A stretch of 40,681 bases of DNA, from the NCBI GenBank assembly GCA_007280125.1, contig QYPT01000073.1, forward strand, positions 1 through 40,681, written 5' to 3'. The DNA is from Streptomycetaceae bacterium (GTDB lineage Bacteria; Actinomycetota; Actinomycetes; Nanopelagicales; Nanopelagicaceae). A model generated the notes under the pieces. It was given only the letters and a program-made list of their open reading frames with translations, made no database searches and had not been told where the DNA came from. Made by a program: the position numbers and the translations under genes. Shown piece by piece: positions 1-8,475 of this stretch (positions within the stretch are counted from its first letter, which is position 1; each line of letters opens with the position of its first letter).

Positions 1-1180
1 TATTCCAGGTACGAAAGTAGGGAAGTGACATAACGATGGCGCCGATAAGACAGGCCAGTGGAACCCAAAACCCTCGTTCTGCCCCGTAATTATCAATGAC
101 CCAACCCCCAATTGCACTTGAAAGCGCCCCACCCAATGGCATTCCTGCAACAACCCATGAAAGAGTTTCGGTTATTTGCGATGGCGGGACGGCAGCCTCT
201 GCAACGGCATAGGCAGAAACAATCAAAGGAGCGATTACTAATCCATTGCAAAAGAGTGCGATTGTCAAGAAAGTCAGAGAGTGTACAAATAAGAATGGGA
301 TTGATAACACCACTAGACCGAATAAGAACATCCAGTATCTCTTAGCGTGATTGATTTTCCACTGTATTGCCCCATTGACTGTTGCTGCAATGGCGCTTCC
401 GACTGACCATATTGCAAGTAACCATCCAGTTTTTGACATTGCATGGTGTTCTTGAGCAAATGCAACAACAACAAGCACTACAACGTTAAAGAATCCGCCA
501 ATGAAAAAAGTTGTAAGTACAACGGCTTGGACAGAAGTGTTGCGCATAACAGGTTGATGAGGCTCGGTGTCATCGCGAGGGTGTGGCGGAGGCTCTGTTT
601 TTGTTTGCAGCGCAAAGAGTGTGGAGCCAACTGCCATAAAGACTAATCCAACAATAAGTCCCGCAGCTGGTGCGATAGATGCAGCGCAAGCTGTTGCGAT
701 TACTGGCCCAAAAAGAAATACAAACTCATCCATCAAGCCTTCGTAGGAATACGCGGTATTTATTAGTTCTCGGTCATCTCCAAGGGCATAGAGCCAACGA
801 CGTCTGACAAATCCACCCAAATTCATGAGAGTAGATTCTGCAACAATGATGGAAAGAAACCATGTCCATGTGGGCGCATGTAAGGTCACCAGTGCGATGA
901 AAATAGAAATGAAAATTACTCGCAACGGAATTGCGACCATGAGAGTTTTTTGTTGACCGATTCGATCAGATACGCGGCCCCACAATGGAAGTGCAATGGC
1001 CATGACTATCGAGGCAACTGCTGCGAGAGCGCCAGCCAATGTGTAGGAATGTGTGGCATGCACAACGATGAAAACCAGTGCCAACGAATCCATGGATATC
1101 GACATACGTCCAATGAAGCCGGCCAATGAAAAACGTAAACCGCCAGGGGTGCTAAAGAGGCGACGGTATGGTGTGAACAT
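1..1180 (-). CDS. MFS transporter (3' end cut by window edge)
   Basis: I translated this reading frame from the minus strand. It opens with ATG at 1180 (MFTPYRRLFSTPGGLRF) and stays open for about 393 codons to the window edge, so nearly the whole of a typical 400-residue MFS protein is visible. Alternating hydrophobic segments are separated by the MFS loop-2/3 signature 'LWGRVSDRIGQQ', a variant of GxxxDRxGRR. The second half begins after a charged central loop (TKTEPPPHPRDDTEPH). The protein should be a 12-TM inner-membrane permease; the substrate cannot be read from the sequence, and efflux is as likely as uptake. It is divergent from the IMPase-family gene with only 33 bp between start codons. 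A TAGGCT hexamer lies 7 nt before ATG and there is no Shine-Dalgarno, which suggests a leaderless mRNA. Confidence 0.85.
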   Translation of the reverse strand, partial: MFTPYRRLFSTPGGLRFSLAGFIGRMSISMDSLALVFIVVHATHSYTLAGALAAVASIVMAIALPLWGRVSDRIGQQKTLMVAIPLRVIFISIFIALVTLHAPTWTWFLSIIVAESTLMNLGGFVRRRWLYALGDDRELINTAYSYEGLMDEFVFLFGPVIATACAASIAPAAGLIVGLVFMAVGSTLFALQTKTEPPPHPRDDTEPHQPVMRNTSVQAVVLTTFFIGGFFNVVVLVVVAFAQEHHAMSKTGWLLAIWSVGSAIAATVNGAIQWKINHAKRYWMFLFGLVVLSIPFLFVHSLTFLTIALFCNGLVIAPLIVSAYAVAEAAVPPSQITETLSWVVAGMPLGGALSSAIGGWVIDNYGAERGFWVPLACLIGAIVMSLPYFRTWN

Positions 1181-1213
1181 ATAGGTGAGCCTATTGCCGA
1201 CTAGAGTTGCCTC
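1181..1213. promoter_or_regulatory. Compact divergent promoter with small palindrome
   Basis: Only 33 bp separate two divergent start codons. On the minus strand TAGGCT (1193-1188) sits 7 nt before the MFS ATG. On the plus strand TAGAGT (1202-1207) sits 6 nt before the IMPase ATG. Both fit TAnnnT -10 elements with transcription starting at or next to the start codon. ATAGG (1181-1185), TGAG, CCTAT (1190-1194) forms a perfect short inverted repeat covering the MFS -10 and could be an operator. The -35 elements are not recognisable, so the assignment rests on the -10 pattern alone. Confidence 0.4.
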
Positions 1214-1987
1214 ATGCCTTCAGACGTCGTAGATACAGAGTTATTAGCCCTAGCCCTTCGAGTAGCTCGTGAAGCCGGCGTTTTATTGATGGATCGCCCG
1301 GCGACTTTTGATATTTCCTCTAAATCCACTGCAATTGATATTGCTACCCAAATGGATCACGCCAGCGAGAAACTCATTGTTTCAGCGTTGCTTGCAGCTC
1401 GACCTGATGATGGAATTATCGGCGAAGAAGGTGCCTCGCGCCCATCACGCTCCGGAATCACGTGGGTTATTGACCCAGTTGATGGAACAGTGAACTATCT
1501 CTACGGCCTTCCAGGATGGAATATCAGTATTGGAGCCAAGGATGAGCAAGGACGACTTGTAGGAGTTGTTCATGCGCCAACGGTGAATTCCACGTGGACG
1601 GCAATGCGCGGCAAAGGCGCCTGGTTTAACGAATCGCCAATATCCTGCAATGACCCCATTTCATTGGATAGGGCTCTCATCGGTACGGGATTTGCCTACG
1701 ATGTTCGCGCTCGCGTAGAGCAGGGGCGAATCGCTGCTGCTTTGCTTCCCCAGATTCGTGACGTGCGAAGAATGGGATCGGCGGCGGTCGACCTGTGTTA
1801 CGTGGCAATGGGGGCATTTGATGGCTACTTTGAAATAGGCCTCAAAGAGTGGGATAGCGCGGCTGGCGCCTTGATTGCCCAAGAAGCTGGGGCGATTGTG
1901 AGCGTAACCGAGGGCGACCTCACCATCTGTGCCGGACCTACCCTTCATCCTCAATTAGCGCACGCGGTAGCCCCTATGGCAAGATAA
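1214..1987 (+). CDS. Inositol monophosphatase-family phosphatase (possible histidinol-phosphatase)
   Basis: This 257-residue protein has the complete Mg2+-dependent IMPase fold signature: G-E-E at 70-72, the metal-binding D87-P-V-D90-G-T92, and the C-terminal W213-D214-S-A-A-G block. The length is typical of the family (about 260). Members hydrolyse myo-inositol-1-phosphate, histidinol phosphate, fructose-1,6-bisphosphate or PAP. The substrate cannot be settled from motifs. In actinobacteria the histidinol-phosphatase HisN belongs to this family, but no his genes are nearby. ATG at 1214 is chosen because it begins the family's N-terminal helix and has TAGAGT 6 nt upstream, a leaderless-type start. 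The next gene, rplS, lies 102 bp downstream with its own ribosome binding site. Confidence 0.85.
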   Translation: MPSDVVDTELLALALRVAREAGVLLMDRPATFDISSKSTAIDIATQMDHASEKLIVSALLAARPDDGIIGEEGASRPSRSGITWVIDPVDGTVNYLYGLPGWNISIGAKDEQGRLVGVVHAPTVNSTWTAMRGKGAWFNESPISCNDPISLDRALIGTGFAYDVRARVEQGRIAAALLPQIRDVRRMGSAAVDLCYVAMGAFDGYFEIGLKEWDSAAGALIAQEAGAIVSVTEGDLTICAGPTLHPQLAHAVAPMAR

Positions 1988-2044
1988 GCGCCTGTAGTAG
2001 AGGGTCCTGGTTATTCCTAGCGCAGGGCAGACAATAAATATTTG

Positions 2045-2064
2045 GACATATCACCATGTATGTC
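2045..2064 (+). promoter_or_regulatory. Small hairpin in the rplS leader
   Basis: GACATA (2045-2050) and TATGTC (2059-2064) can pair around an 8-nt loop, 25 nt before the rplS start codon. Autoregulatory leaders are known for several ribosomal-protein mRNAs, but this short AU-rich stem does not match any leader I can name. It is recorded as a structure only. The 1988-2089 gap contains no other clear element apart from the rplS ribosome binding site, GAGGA. Confidence 0.2.
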
Positions 2065-2089
2065 TAAGCGATCAGAATGAGGACTCACA

Positions 2090-2542
2090 ATGAACGTGCT
2101 TGACGCCGTAGATGCTGCATCACTTCGCTCGGATATTCCAACTTTCCGTGCAGGCGATGAACTCAAGGTTCACGTTCGAGTTATCGAAGGTAGCAAGAGC
2201 CGCCTTCAGGTTTTCCAGGGAATTGTTATTCGTCGCCAAGGCGATGGAGTTCGCGAGACCTTCACGATCCGTAAAGTTTCTTACGGCGTTGGAGTAGAGC
2301 GCACATTCCCAGTACACACACCAGTCATTGAAAAATATGAAGTTGTCCGCAAGGGCGATGTTCGTCGTGCCAAGCTGTATTACCTTCGCGATCTTCGCGG
2401 TAAGGCAGCAAAGATTCGCGAAAAGCGCGGAGCACAAGAAGAAGCACAGGCCGCATCCACTCAGCCCAAGCCTGTTGTAGTCGAAGCTGTCGTAGCCGAG
2501 GCTGTTGCAGTAGAAGTTGAAGCGCCCGCCGAGCAGGCGTAA
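2090..2542 (+). CDS. rplS: 50S ribosomal protein L19
   Basis: Residues 1 to about 118 match L19 throughout, including [20 protein letters not shown], '[10 protein letters not shown]' and '[20 protein letters not shown]', ending in the basic '[20 protein letters not shown]'. L19 sits at the 30S-50S interface. The start at 2090 has GAGGA about 6 nt upstream. The protein is 150 residues against about 115 in most bacteria. The extra C-terminal 32 residues are a low-complexity tail of Val, Ala and Glu, probably disordered or a weak acidic extension. In most bacteria trmD directly precedes rplS; here it does not. lepB follows after 10 nt, so the two are probably co-transcribed. Confidence 0.97.
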   Translation: MNVLDAVDAASLRSDIPTFRAGDELKVHVRVIEGSKSRLQVFQGIVIRRQGDGVRETFTIRKVSYGVGVERTFPVHTPVIEKYEVVRKGDVRRAKLYYLRDLRGKAAKIREKRGAQEEAQAASTQPKPVVVEAVVAEAVAVEVEAPAEQA

Positions 2543-2552
2543 CTCCACCTCT

Positions 2553-3212
2553 ATGCCGCGCAAAGGATCCGTCCTTCGCGAGTTTCCATTACTCGTCGTT
2601 GTTGCATTATTAGTCTCGCTCGTTATCAAGACTTTCTTGGTGCAGTTTTTCTATATTCCTTCTGGTTCTATGGAAACAACGTTGCAAATCAAAGATCGAG
2701 TAGCGGTTAATAAGGTTCCATTTATTTCCGGAAAAATTCAACGCGGGGATATCGTCGTCTTCCATGATCCTGCCAGTTGGTTATCCGAGCCATCACCAAG
2801 TAATTCTCCTTTCGTGCTTGAGAAAATCCGAGAGGGTTTAATCGCAGTAGGAGTAATACCAGATCCTGCCAAACAACACTTAGTTAAGCGCGTCATTGGT
2901 GTTGCTGGAGATCACGTTGTGTGTTGTAACAATAATAAGTTGATCACCGTCAATGGCATTGCCATTCATGAGAAATATATTTATAAAGGCGATGTAGCTA
3001 GCGACATGAATTTTGATATCAAAGTACCTGCAGGCAAATTATGGGTGATGGGTGATCATCGTGCAGCAAGTGCGGATTCGCGTTATCACACTGAAGATAT
3101 AAATAAGGGAATGGTCCCGACCAAACTTGTAGTCGGACGAGTAGTAGCTGTTATTTGGCCATGGAGAGACGCCAAAATTGTGCCGCGGGTAGATGTAGTT
3201 AAAAAGCAGTAA
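2553..3212 (+). CDS. lepB: Signal peptidase I
   Basis: This type I leader peptidase cleaves signal peptides from exported preproteins at the outer face of the cytoplasmic membrane. One N-terminal TM segment (about residues 13-34, LLVVVALLVSLVIKTFLV) is followed by the catalytic 'YIPSGSMETTL' with Ser39, box C 'RGDIVVF', box D 'LVKRVIGVAGD' with the general-base Lys112, and box E 'MGDHRAASADSRYH' (GDNR-SxDSR). The frame extends upstream to a TTG at 2517 inside rplS. ATG at 2553 is preferred because it lies just after the rplS stop and gives a normal short cytoplasmic tail (219 residues). There is no strong Shine-Dalgarno, so translation is probably coupled to rplS. The rplS-lepB-rnhB order is standard in actinobacteria. 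Confidence 0.95.
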   Translation: MPRKGSVLREFPLLVVVALLVSLVIKTFLVQFFYIPSGSMETTLQIKDRVAVNKVPFISGKIQRGDIVVFHDPASWLSEPSPSNSPFVLEKIREGLIAVGVIPDPAKQHLVKRVIGVAGDHVVCCNNNKLITVNGIAIHEKYIYKGDVASDMNFDIKVPAGKLWVMGDHRAASADSRYHTEDINKGMVPTKLVVGRVVAVIWPWRDAKIVPRVDVVKKQ

Positions 3213-3223
3213 CCGATTTTTGC

Positions 3224-3838
3224 ATGAACAATATCGAACGGATACTTAGCGAGTCAGGCATTTATCCAGTCGCGGGAGTGGATGAAGCAGGACGCGGGGC
3301 ATGTGCTGGGCCACTTGTAGTTGCAGCGGTAATTCTCAAAGATCCCTTCGCCGAGGAACTAACGCCAGTGAGAGACTCAAAAGAGTTAAGTGAAAATCAA
3401 CGAGAAAAACTCTTTGACCTCATAGTTGATCACGCTCTTGCAATTTCAATCATAGAAATTTCACCAACTGAAATTGACCACAGGGGTGTGCATGCCGCGA
3501 ATCTAGACGGAATGCGACGAGCTGTTCAAGGGCTAGAGATAGTACCTAGCTATGTTTTAACCGATGGCTACGCAATCGCGGGAATCGGAATTCCCGCGTT
3601 GGGCGTATGGAAAGGGGACCAAGTGGTGCACGCTATTAGCGCCGCATCGATTATCGCAAAGGTGACCCGAGATCGCATAATGCGAGGACTGCATGTAATA
3701 CATCCCAATTTTGGTTTTGATCGACACAAGGGATATATAACGGCAGCGCATACCCAAGCTTTGGAAGATTTTGGAATTCTCGATATTCATAGAAAGTCCT
3801 ACGCCAATATTGATGCCATTATCAACAGGAGCACATAA
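3224..3838 (+). CDS. rnhB: Ribonuclease HII
   Basis: RNase HII cuts the RNA strand of RNA-DNA hybrids and starts removal of misincorporated ribonucleotides. The active site is complete: D20-E21 within 'AGVDEAGRG', D114 in 'VLTDG' and D132 in 'WKGDQ'. The family block 'ISAASIIAKVTRDR' follows at 138-151. The length of 204 residues is normal. ATG at 3224 comes 11 nt after the lepB stop and lacks a clear ribosome binding site. In many actinobacteria a DUF2469 gene separates rnhB from yraN; here only 60 bp lie between them. Confidence 0.96.
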   Translation: MNNIERILSESGIYPVAGVDEAGRGACAGPLVVAAVILKDPFAEELTPVRDSKELSENQREKLFDLIVDHALAISIIEISPTEIDHRGVHAANLDGMRRAVQGLEIVPSYVLTDGYAIAGIGIPALGVWKGDQVVHAISAASIIAKVTRDRIMRGLHVIHPNFGFDRHKGYITAAHTQALEDFGILDIHRKSYANIDAIINRST

Positions 3839-3898
3839 CCCACATTCGATAAAAGAGATCGGGAATTAGTCAGTAGGCGCATTTATCGTGCAGAAACT

Positions 3899-4291
3899 AT
3901 GACCACACAAATACCCGTTTCACAAGCTAAGAAATCACAGAATCAATTGACCGGCGAATTCGGCGAGAGCGTTGTGGCCGATTTCCTCCTTGCTCGGGAT
4001 ACACGCATTCTCGATAGAAATTGGCGAATCAAAGAGGGCGAGATAGACCTTGTCGCGCTCCTACCTAATGGCTCAATTGCATTCGTCGAAGTTAAAACTC
4101 GCCGTTCGTATGCTTATGGACATCCACTTGAGGCAATTTCCTACGACAAAGCTCTGAGATTGCAAAGGTTGGCATTGGCTTGGCTTGCCACCCATAACTG
4201 TTTAGGACGTCACTATCAGATTGATTGCGTAGCCGTACTCATCGAAAATGATGGAAAGCACACCATTGAATATCGGGCTAACGTCCTGTGA
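3899..4291 (+). CDS. yraN: YraN family (UPF0102) nuclease-like protein
   Basis: This 130-residue protein has the YraN layout: 'GEFGESVVADFLLARDTRILDRNWR', then the restriction-endonuclease-like core E48-I-D50 and 'FVEVKTRRS' with E64 and K66. This is the E/D-ExK pattern of PD-(D/E)xK nucleases. The biological role of the family is not settled; its persistent linkage to comM and dprA suggests DNA processing. ATG at 3899 has no Shine-Dalgarno but carries TATCGT 9 nt upstream, so it may have its own leaderless promoter in the 60-bp gap. The stop overlaps the comM start by 4 bp (GTGA), giving translational coupling. Confidence 0.9.
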   Translation: MTTQIPVSQAKKSQNQLTGEFGESVVADFLLARDTRILDRNWRIKEGEIDLVALLPNGSIAFVEVKTRRSYAYGHPLEAISYDKALRLQRLALAWLATHNCLGRHYQIDCVAVLIENDGKHTIEYRANVL

Positions 4292-5808
4292 CGCTGGGTC
4301 AATCGTTAGGTGTTGCATTAGTTGGATTGGAAGGTCACTTAGTACAGATCGAGGCAGATATTGCAGATGGACTTCCTGGCTATACGTTACTGGGACTTCC
4401 CGATGCAGCGCTGAGTGAATCCCGCGATCGAGTTCGGTCTGCATTGGTTAATTCGCAAGAGAATTGGCCGAATAGAAAAGTAACTGTAAGTCTTTCACCT
4501 GCTTGGCTACCAAAGAGCGGCTCAGGCTTTGATCTCCCGATTGCTGTCGCATTGTTGGCGGCAAGTGCAACTATCGCGGCAGAGAAGATTGAAGGAGTTC
4601 TCTTCTTGGGTGAGCTTGGACTTGATGGTCGAATTCGTTCTGTACGAGGAGTTCTACCCTCACTTATCGCAGCATACAAATTGGGAGTTACAACGGCGGT
4701 AATTCCTTGGGCGAATAGATTAGAAGCGCAATTGATGAGCGAGATGGTAATTATTCCGATGCGCACCATGAAAGAGATGCTTCGATGGCTGCGTCTTGGC
4801 GAGAGAGAAATTGACGATGAGTTACCTCTGACTCTTAATGAAAAAGAGGATAGTTACGATTTTTCGGATGTGGCCGGTCAAGAGCACGCACGAAAAGCGG
4901 CTGAGATTTCTGCAGTCGGAGGCCATCATCTGCTTTTGATTGGGCCACCCGGGGCAGGAAAAACGATGATCGCTCAAAGAATTCCAGGAATATTGCCCCC
5001 ATTGACGCGAGATGAGGCCCTTGAAGTTACGGCAATACATTCTGTCGCCGGGGGACTCACATCTCGATCACCTTTATCGGCACAAGCTCCATTTATTTCA
5101 CCACATCACACTGCCACGCGTGTGGCAATGGTTGGAGGTGGCTCACATGCCATACATCCAGGTGCGTGCTCCCTAGCCCATCGTGGAGTTCTTTTTATTG
5201 ACGAGGCTCCGGAATGCGCGGCAGGAGTTCTAGATTCGCTACGTCAGAGTCTTGAATCAGGGACAATAACTATTACGCGAAGTATTGGCAGCGTCACTTA
5301 TCCGGCTAGTTTCATTCTTGTTCTTGCAGCTAATCCTTGCCCGTGCGGGAAATTTACTGGTCGCGGACGCAATTGCATATGTAGCTCTCAGCAGGTGCGT
5401 CGATATCTCAGTCGCTTATCTGGACCTCTTCTGGATCGTATTGATTTACGTGTACATGTCGAATCGTTAAGTCGAGTCGAACTTACACAATCTCAATTGG
5501 GTGAAACGACTCAGGAAATTCAACAACGAGTGATCCAAGCGAGGGAGATTGCGCGAATAAGATTTAGAGATTGTCCATGGGCACTTAATGCCGAGATTCC
5601 TAGTCGAGCGTTGCGTACAAATTTTCAACCTGAGAGAGCAGGTATGAATTTTCTTCACGCCGCGTTAGATCGAGAACAGATAACAGCTCGCGGGCTCCAC
5701 AAAGTTATGAGGACTTCATGGAGTGTTGCAGATTTGGAAAATCACAGCACTCCAACCCTTGGAGATGTAGAAGTGGCATATGCATTGCGTGAGGGAGTGC
5801 GACCATGA
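4288..5808 (+). CDS. comM: YifB/ComM family Mg-chelatase-like AAA+ ATPase
   Basis: ComM is a hexameric AAA+ helicase that promotes branch migration during natural transformation in proteobacteria; its role in actinobacteria is less clear. The 506-residue protein has the N-terminal ChlI-like domain (1 to about 165, 'GLPDAALSESRDRVRSAL'), Walker A 'GPPGAGKT' at 219-226, Walker B 'LFIDEA' at 302-307, 'NPCPCG' at 349-354 with a Cys-rich loop, and the C-terminal 'SARGLHKVMR'-like helical domain ('TARGLHKVMRTSWSVADLE'). The GTG start overlaps yraN by 4 bp and the stop overlaps dprA by 4 bp (ATGA). The yraN-comM-dprA block is a tight operon. Confidence 0.95.
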   Translation: MTLGQSLGVALVGLEGHLVQIEADIADGLPGYTLLGLPDAALSESRDRVRSALVNSQENWPNRKVTVSLSPAWLPKSGSGFDLPIAVALLAASATIAAEKIEGVLFLGELGLDGRIRSVRGVLPSLIAAYKLGVTTAVIPWANRLEAQLMSEMVIIPMRTMKEMLRWLRLGEREIDDELPLTLNEKEDSYDFSDVAGQEHARKAAEISAVGGHHLLLIGPPGAGKTMIAQRIPGILPPLTRDEALEVTAIHSVAGGLTSRSPLSAQAPFISPHHTATRVAMVGGGSHAIHPGACSLAHRGVLFIDEAPECAAGVLDSLRQSLESGTITITRSIGSVTYPASFILVLAANPCPCGKFTGRGRNCICSSQQVRRYLSRLSGPLLDRIDLRVHVESLSRVELTQSQLGETTQEIQQRVIQAREIARIRFRDCPWALNAEIPSRALRTNFQPERAGMNFLHAALDREQITARGLHKVMRTSWSVADLENHSTPTLGDVEVAYALREGVRP

Positions 5809-6665
5809 ATTGTCTAGAGGCGCGAGCAATACTTTTTTCCAGTATCGAAGGCGGCAACTCTTTTTGGACTCGCGAAATTGCTTTTCTGGGACCTTGCGAA
5901 GTGGTTGATAAAGCACGTTCAGATGGCTATGACCCAATTAAATATGCGAAAACGATTACAAAGATTAAAGGCTCTAGCCCTTCTCGCGTTTTTGAGGAGA
6001 TTGAGGCGATACATTCGCACTTTCTTACACCTGAAGATGGATCGTGGCCAGAAGGGCTCAACGATCTGGCTTCGCCACCGATTGCCTTGATTATTAAGGG
6101 AGTAGTAACTTCTCTAAATATCAAGTCATTAGCAATTGTTGGCACAAGAAATCCCACAAATTACGGTGTTCGAGTAGCAGGTGATTTTGCTGCCGGATTC
6201 GTTGACCGTGAATGGGCAATTATCAGTGGCGGCGCATATGGCATCGATGCGGCAGCCCATCGTGGTGCACTCATAGCCGAAGGAGTAACGATTGCTGTTG
6301 TCGCTGCCGGAATAGATGTTCTTTATCCCGCTGGCCACTCTCGACTCTTTGAAGAGATTGCTGAAACTGGTGCCATGATTTCCGAAGTCATGCCAGGAAC
6401 TCATGCGATACCTGCTCGATTCTTGACTCGGAATCGATTAATTGCCGCTCTATCGCAAGCAACGTTGGTAGTGGAAGCTGCCTTTAGAAGCGGATCACTT
6501 CGCACCGCACGCGATGCGGCAGAACTTATGAGGCCCGTCATGGCAATTCCTGGGCCGATTACCTCGCCAACAAGCGAAGGATGCCACCGTCTCATTGGCG
6601 AACGTGCCGCCGAAGTAGTCACATCCGTCGTTGATGCAGTGGAGTTTGTCAGCTCCTTTAAGTGA
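5805..6665 (+). CDS. dprA: DNA-processing protein DprA
   Basis: DprA binds single-stranded DNA and loads RecA during uptake or processing of foreign DNA. The Rossmann-like core is present: 'IVGTRNPTNYG' at 111-121, 'SGGAYGIDAAAH' at 141-152, and 'FLTRNRLIAALSQATLVVEA' with 'PGPITSPTSEGCHRLI' near the end. At 286 residues it has the core plus a short N-terminal segment, without an obvious C-terminal winged-helix (DML1-like) domain. ATG at 5805 overlaps the comM stop. era follows after 12 nt; in many actinobacteria a xerC/rpsB region follows instead, so the local order is rearranged. Confidence 0.95.
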   Translation: MNCLEARAILFSSIEGGNSFWTREIAFLGPCEVVDKARSDGYDPIKYAKTITKIKGSSPSRVFEEIEAIHSHFLTPEDGSWPEGLNDLASPPIALIIKGVVTSLNIKSLAIVGTRNPTNYGVRVAGDFAAGFVDREWAIISGGAYGIDAAAHRGALIAEGVTIAVVAAGIDVLYPAGHSRLFEEIAETGAMISEVMPGTHAIPARFLTRNRLIAALSQATLVVEAAFRSGSLRTARDAAELMRPVMAIPGPITSPTSEGCHRLIGERAAEVVTSVVDAVEFVSSFK

Positions 6666-6677
6666 GAGACTTACCCC

Positions 6678-7595
6678 GTGAGTGAATTTCGTTCGGGCTT
6701 CGTTGCGATAGTTGGTAGACCCAATACTGGTAAATCTACATTGGTTAACGCATTAGTTGGCAGCAAGATTGCTATTACCTCTCCGCACCCAAATACCACT
6801 CGACATGCAATACGGGGGATTGTCCATAAGGATGATTTCCAAGCTATCTTGGTTGACACTCCAGGAATACATAAACCTAAAACGCTACTTGGTCACCGCC
6901 TAAATGCTGTTGTGGGTGAGAGCTTAGATTCTGTTGATGTGATCATGATGTGCATTCCAGCAGATGAAACATCGGGTGCGGGAGATGATTTCATCATTGC
7001 AGAAATCGCCAAACACCCACGGAGCAAGAAGATAGCTGTCATTACCAAAACTGATTTAGTAAGTAAGACTCATTTAGCAGAGCGTCTGATGGGCATAGTG
7101 GGTATGGCCAAAGACTTTACATGGGATGAAATTGTCCCAGTCTCGGCGGCAATACATGATCACATTGATCTGCTTTCCTCACTTATTGGAGGATTGCTCA
7201 AACCCGGACCTGAGTTCTATCCCAAAGGAATGATTAGCGATCAACCGCAAGAGAAATGGATATGTGAACTTATCCGGGAAGCAGCGCTGCGTGATGCTCG
7301 GGAAGAATTGCCGCATTCAATTACTGTAACAATTGATGAGATGTCCCAACGTGAAGATAAAGGGACTCGGCCTTTCTATGACATTCACGCGACGATACAT
7401 ATTGAGCGCGACTCCCAAAGGGGAATCCTTCTTGGCCATCAAGGGGAGCGCCTTAAAGATATTGGAACACGAGCGCGAGCAGATATAGAAAGAATTTTGG
7501 ATGCCAGAGTCTTCCTTGGATTACACATTAAAGTTTCAAAAGAGTGGCAGCGAAATCCTAAGTTGCTCGAGCGTTTGGGTTTTGGCGATAGTTAA
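6678..7595 (+). CDS. era: GTPase Era (ribosome assembly)
   Basis: Era binds the 3' end of 16S rRNA and helps 30S maturation. The 305-residue protein has G1 'GRPNTGKST' at 13-21, G2 region 'TTRHAIRGI', G3 'DTPGIHKPKTLLGH' starting at 62, G4 'TKTD' at 125-128 (NKxD variant common in Era of actinobacteria) and G5 'VSAA'. A type II KH domain follows at about 220-300, with 'GHQGERLKDIGTRARADIE'. GTG at 6678 gives the usual N-terminus; a longer ATG alternative is not available. The gene converges on the DMT permease and the two stops overlap by 4 bp with no room for a terminator. Confidence 0.96.
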   Translation: MSEFRSGFVAIVGRPNTGKSTLVNALVGSKIAITSPHPNTTRHAIRGIVHKDDFQAILVDTPGIHKPKTLLGHRLNAVVGESLDSVDVIMMCIPADETSGAGDDFIIAEIAKHPRSKKIAVITKTDLVSKTHLAERLMGIVGMAKDFTWDEIVPVSAAIHDHIDLLSSLIGGLLKPGPEFYPKGMISDQPQEKWICELIREAALRDAREELPHSITVTIDEMSQREDKGTRPFYDIHATIHIERDSQRGILLGHQGERLKDIGTRARADIERILDARVFLGLHIKVSKEWQRNPKLLERLGFGDS

Positions 7596-8458
7596 ATTTC
7601 TTGAGGCTTGTGGCTAGCGAAGTAAGACCCGATTAAAACCATTGGCAATCCGATTCCGATTCCCAAAGTAAATGGTTCTGAGAGGAAGAAAACTCCAAGC
7701 ATCACAGCAAAGGCAGTGTTCAGATAAGTAATAAGGGAGCCACGGGCAGCACCAATGCCATTGAGTAGTGCAAAGAAAACAATAAATGCTAGGGCGGTGC
7801 AAATCACTCCCAGAACTACCACGGCGAATATCGCGCTGAAAGATACTGAGTCGCGTGGCCATTGGATTGCAGCAAAAGGTGCGTAAACCAATGCGGTTAT
7901 CGACATTGCGACGGCATTGATGGCAATTCCTGACACATCCGGTAGCGCCCTTGTAATCATGATGACGGCATAGGCATATCCGACCGAGGAAAGAAGTACA
8001 AAGAAGATCGCCCAGAGGGGACTTGATCCGCTAAAACTCTCAATTCCAACCAAAGCAACGATTCCGATAAAGCCAATAAGGATTCCAAAAAGCCGTTTTG
8101 CGTGCCACACTGATTTATCGCCATGCATCGCCGTGAAGACAGTAGACCAAATTGGAACGGTTGCTACAAGTAATCCAGTAAGGCCCGATGGAATTCTAGT
8201 TTCGGCTTTAGTGATGAGAAACCATGGGCCAATCATCTCGAAGAGTGCGTAAAGCGCAATCCATTTAATTCCTTTAAAGGCGCTCTTGAAAGTTCCTTGT
8301 TTCATCGAAATTGGCACAAGGATGGCAGCTCCGATTATTACTCGTGCAAAAACAACTGAGGCAGGAGAGAATTCACGGACAGCTATGCGGATAAAGAGGT
8401 ACGGAATACCCCACATTAAACCAACTGTTACGAAGAGCAGCCAATTGCGACGAGACAT
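7592..8458 (-). CDS. EamA/DMT-superfamily permease
   Basis: This is a 288-residue protein with ten hydrophobic segments in two EamA repeats. The first begins 'WLLFVTVGLMWGIPYLFIRIAV' and the second lies at about residues 145-280 ('PLWAIFFVLLSSVGYAYAVIMI'). This is the layout of drug/metabolite transporters (RhaT/YdcZ-like) that export amino acids, metabolites or drugs; the substrate cannot be predicted. ATG at 8458 has GGAAA about 8 nt upstream. It lies 17 nt downstream of the glgM stop on the same strand and may be co-transcribed with it. A second EamA protein in this window (15055-15904) is frameshifted. Confidence 0.88.
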   Translation of the reverse strand: MSRRNWLLFVTVGLMWGIPYLFIRIAVREFSPASVVFARVIIGAAILVPISMKQGTFKSAFKGIKWIALYALFEMIGPWFLITKAETRIPSGLTGLLVATVPIWSTVFTAMHGDKSVWHAKRLFGILIGFIGIVALVGIESFSGSSPLWAIFFVLLSSVGYAYAVIMITRALPDVSGIAINAVAMSITALVYAPFAAIQWPRDSVSFSAIFAVVVLGVICTALAFIVFFALLNGIGAARGSLITYLNTAFAVMLGVFFLSEPFTLGIGIGLPMVLIGSYFASHKPQEI

Positions 8459-8475
8459 GTAGTTATTTTCCTTAA

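Noticed and set aside
2120-2629. 169-residue open frame on the minus strand across rplS
   Set aside because: It is antisense to the conserved L19 gene, its residues are Asn/Thr/Ser/Leu-rich without domain pattern, and it has no ribosome binding site; a shadow frame.
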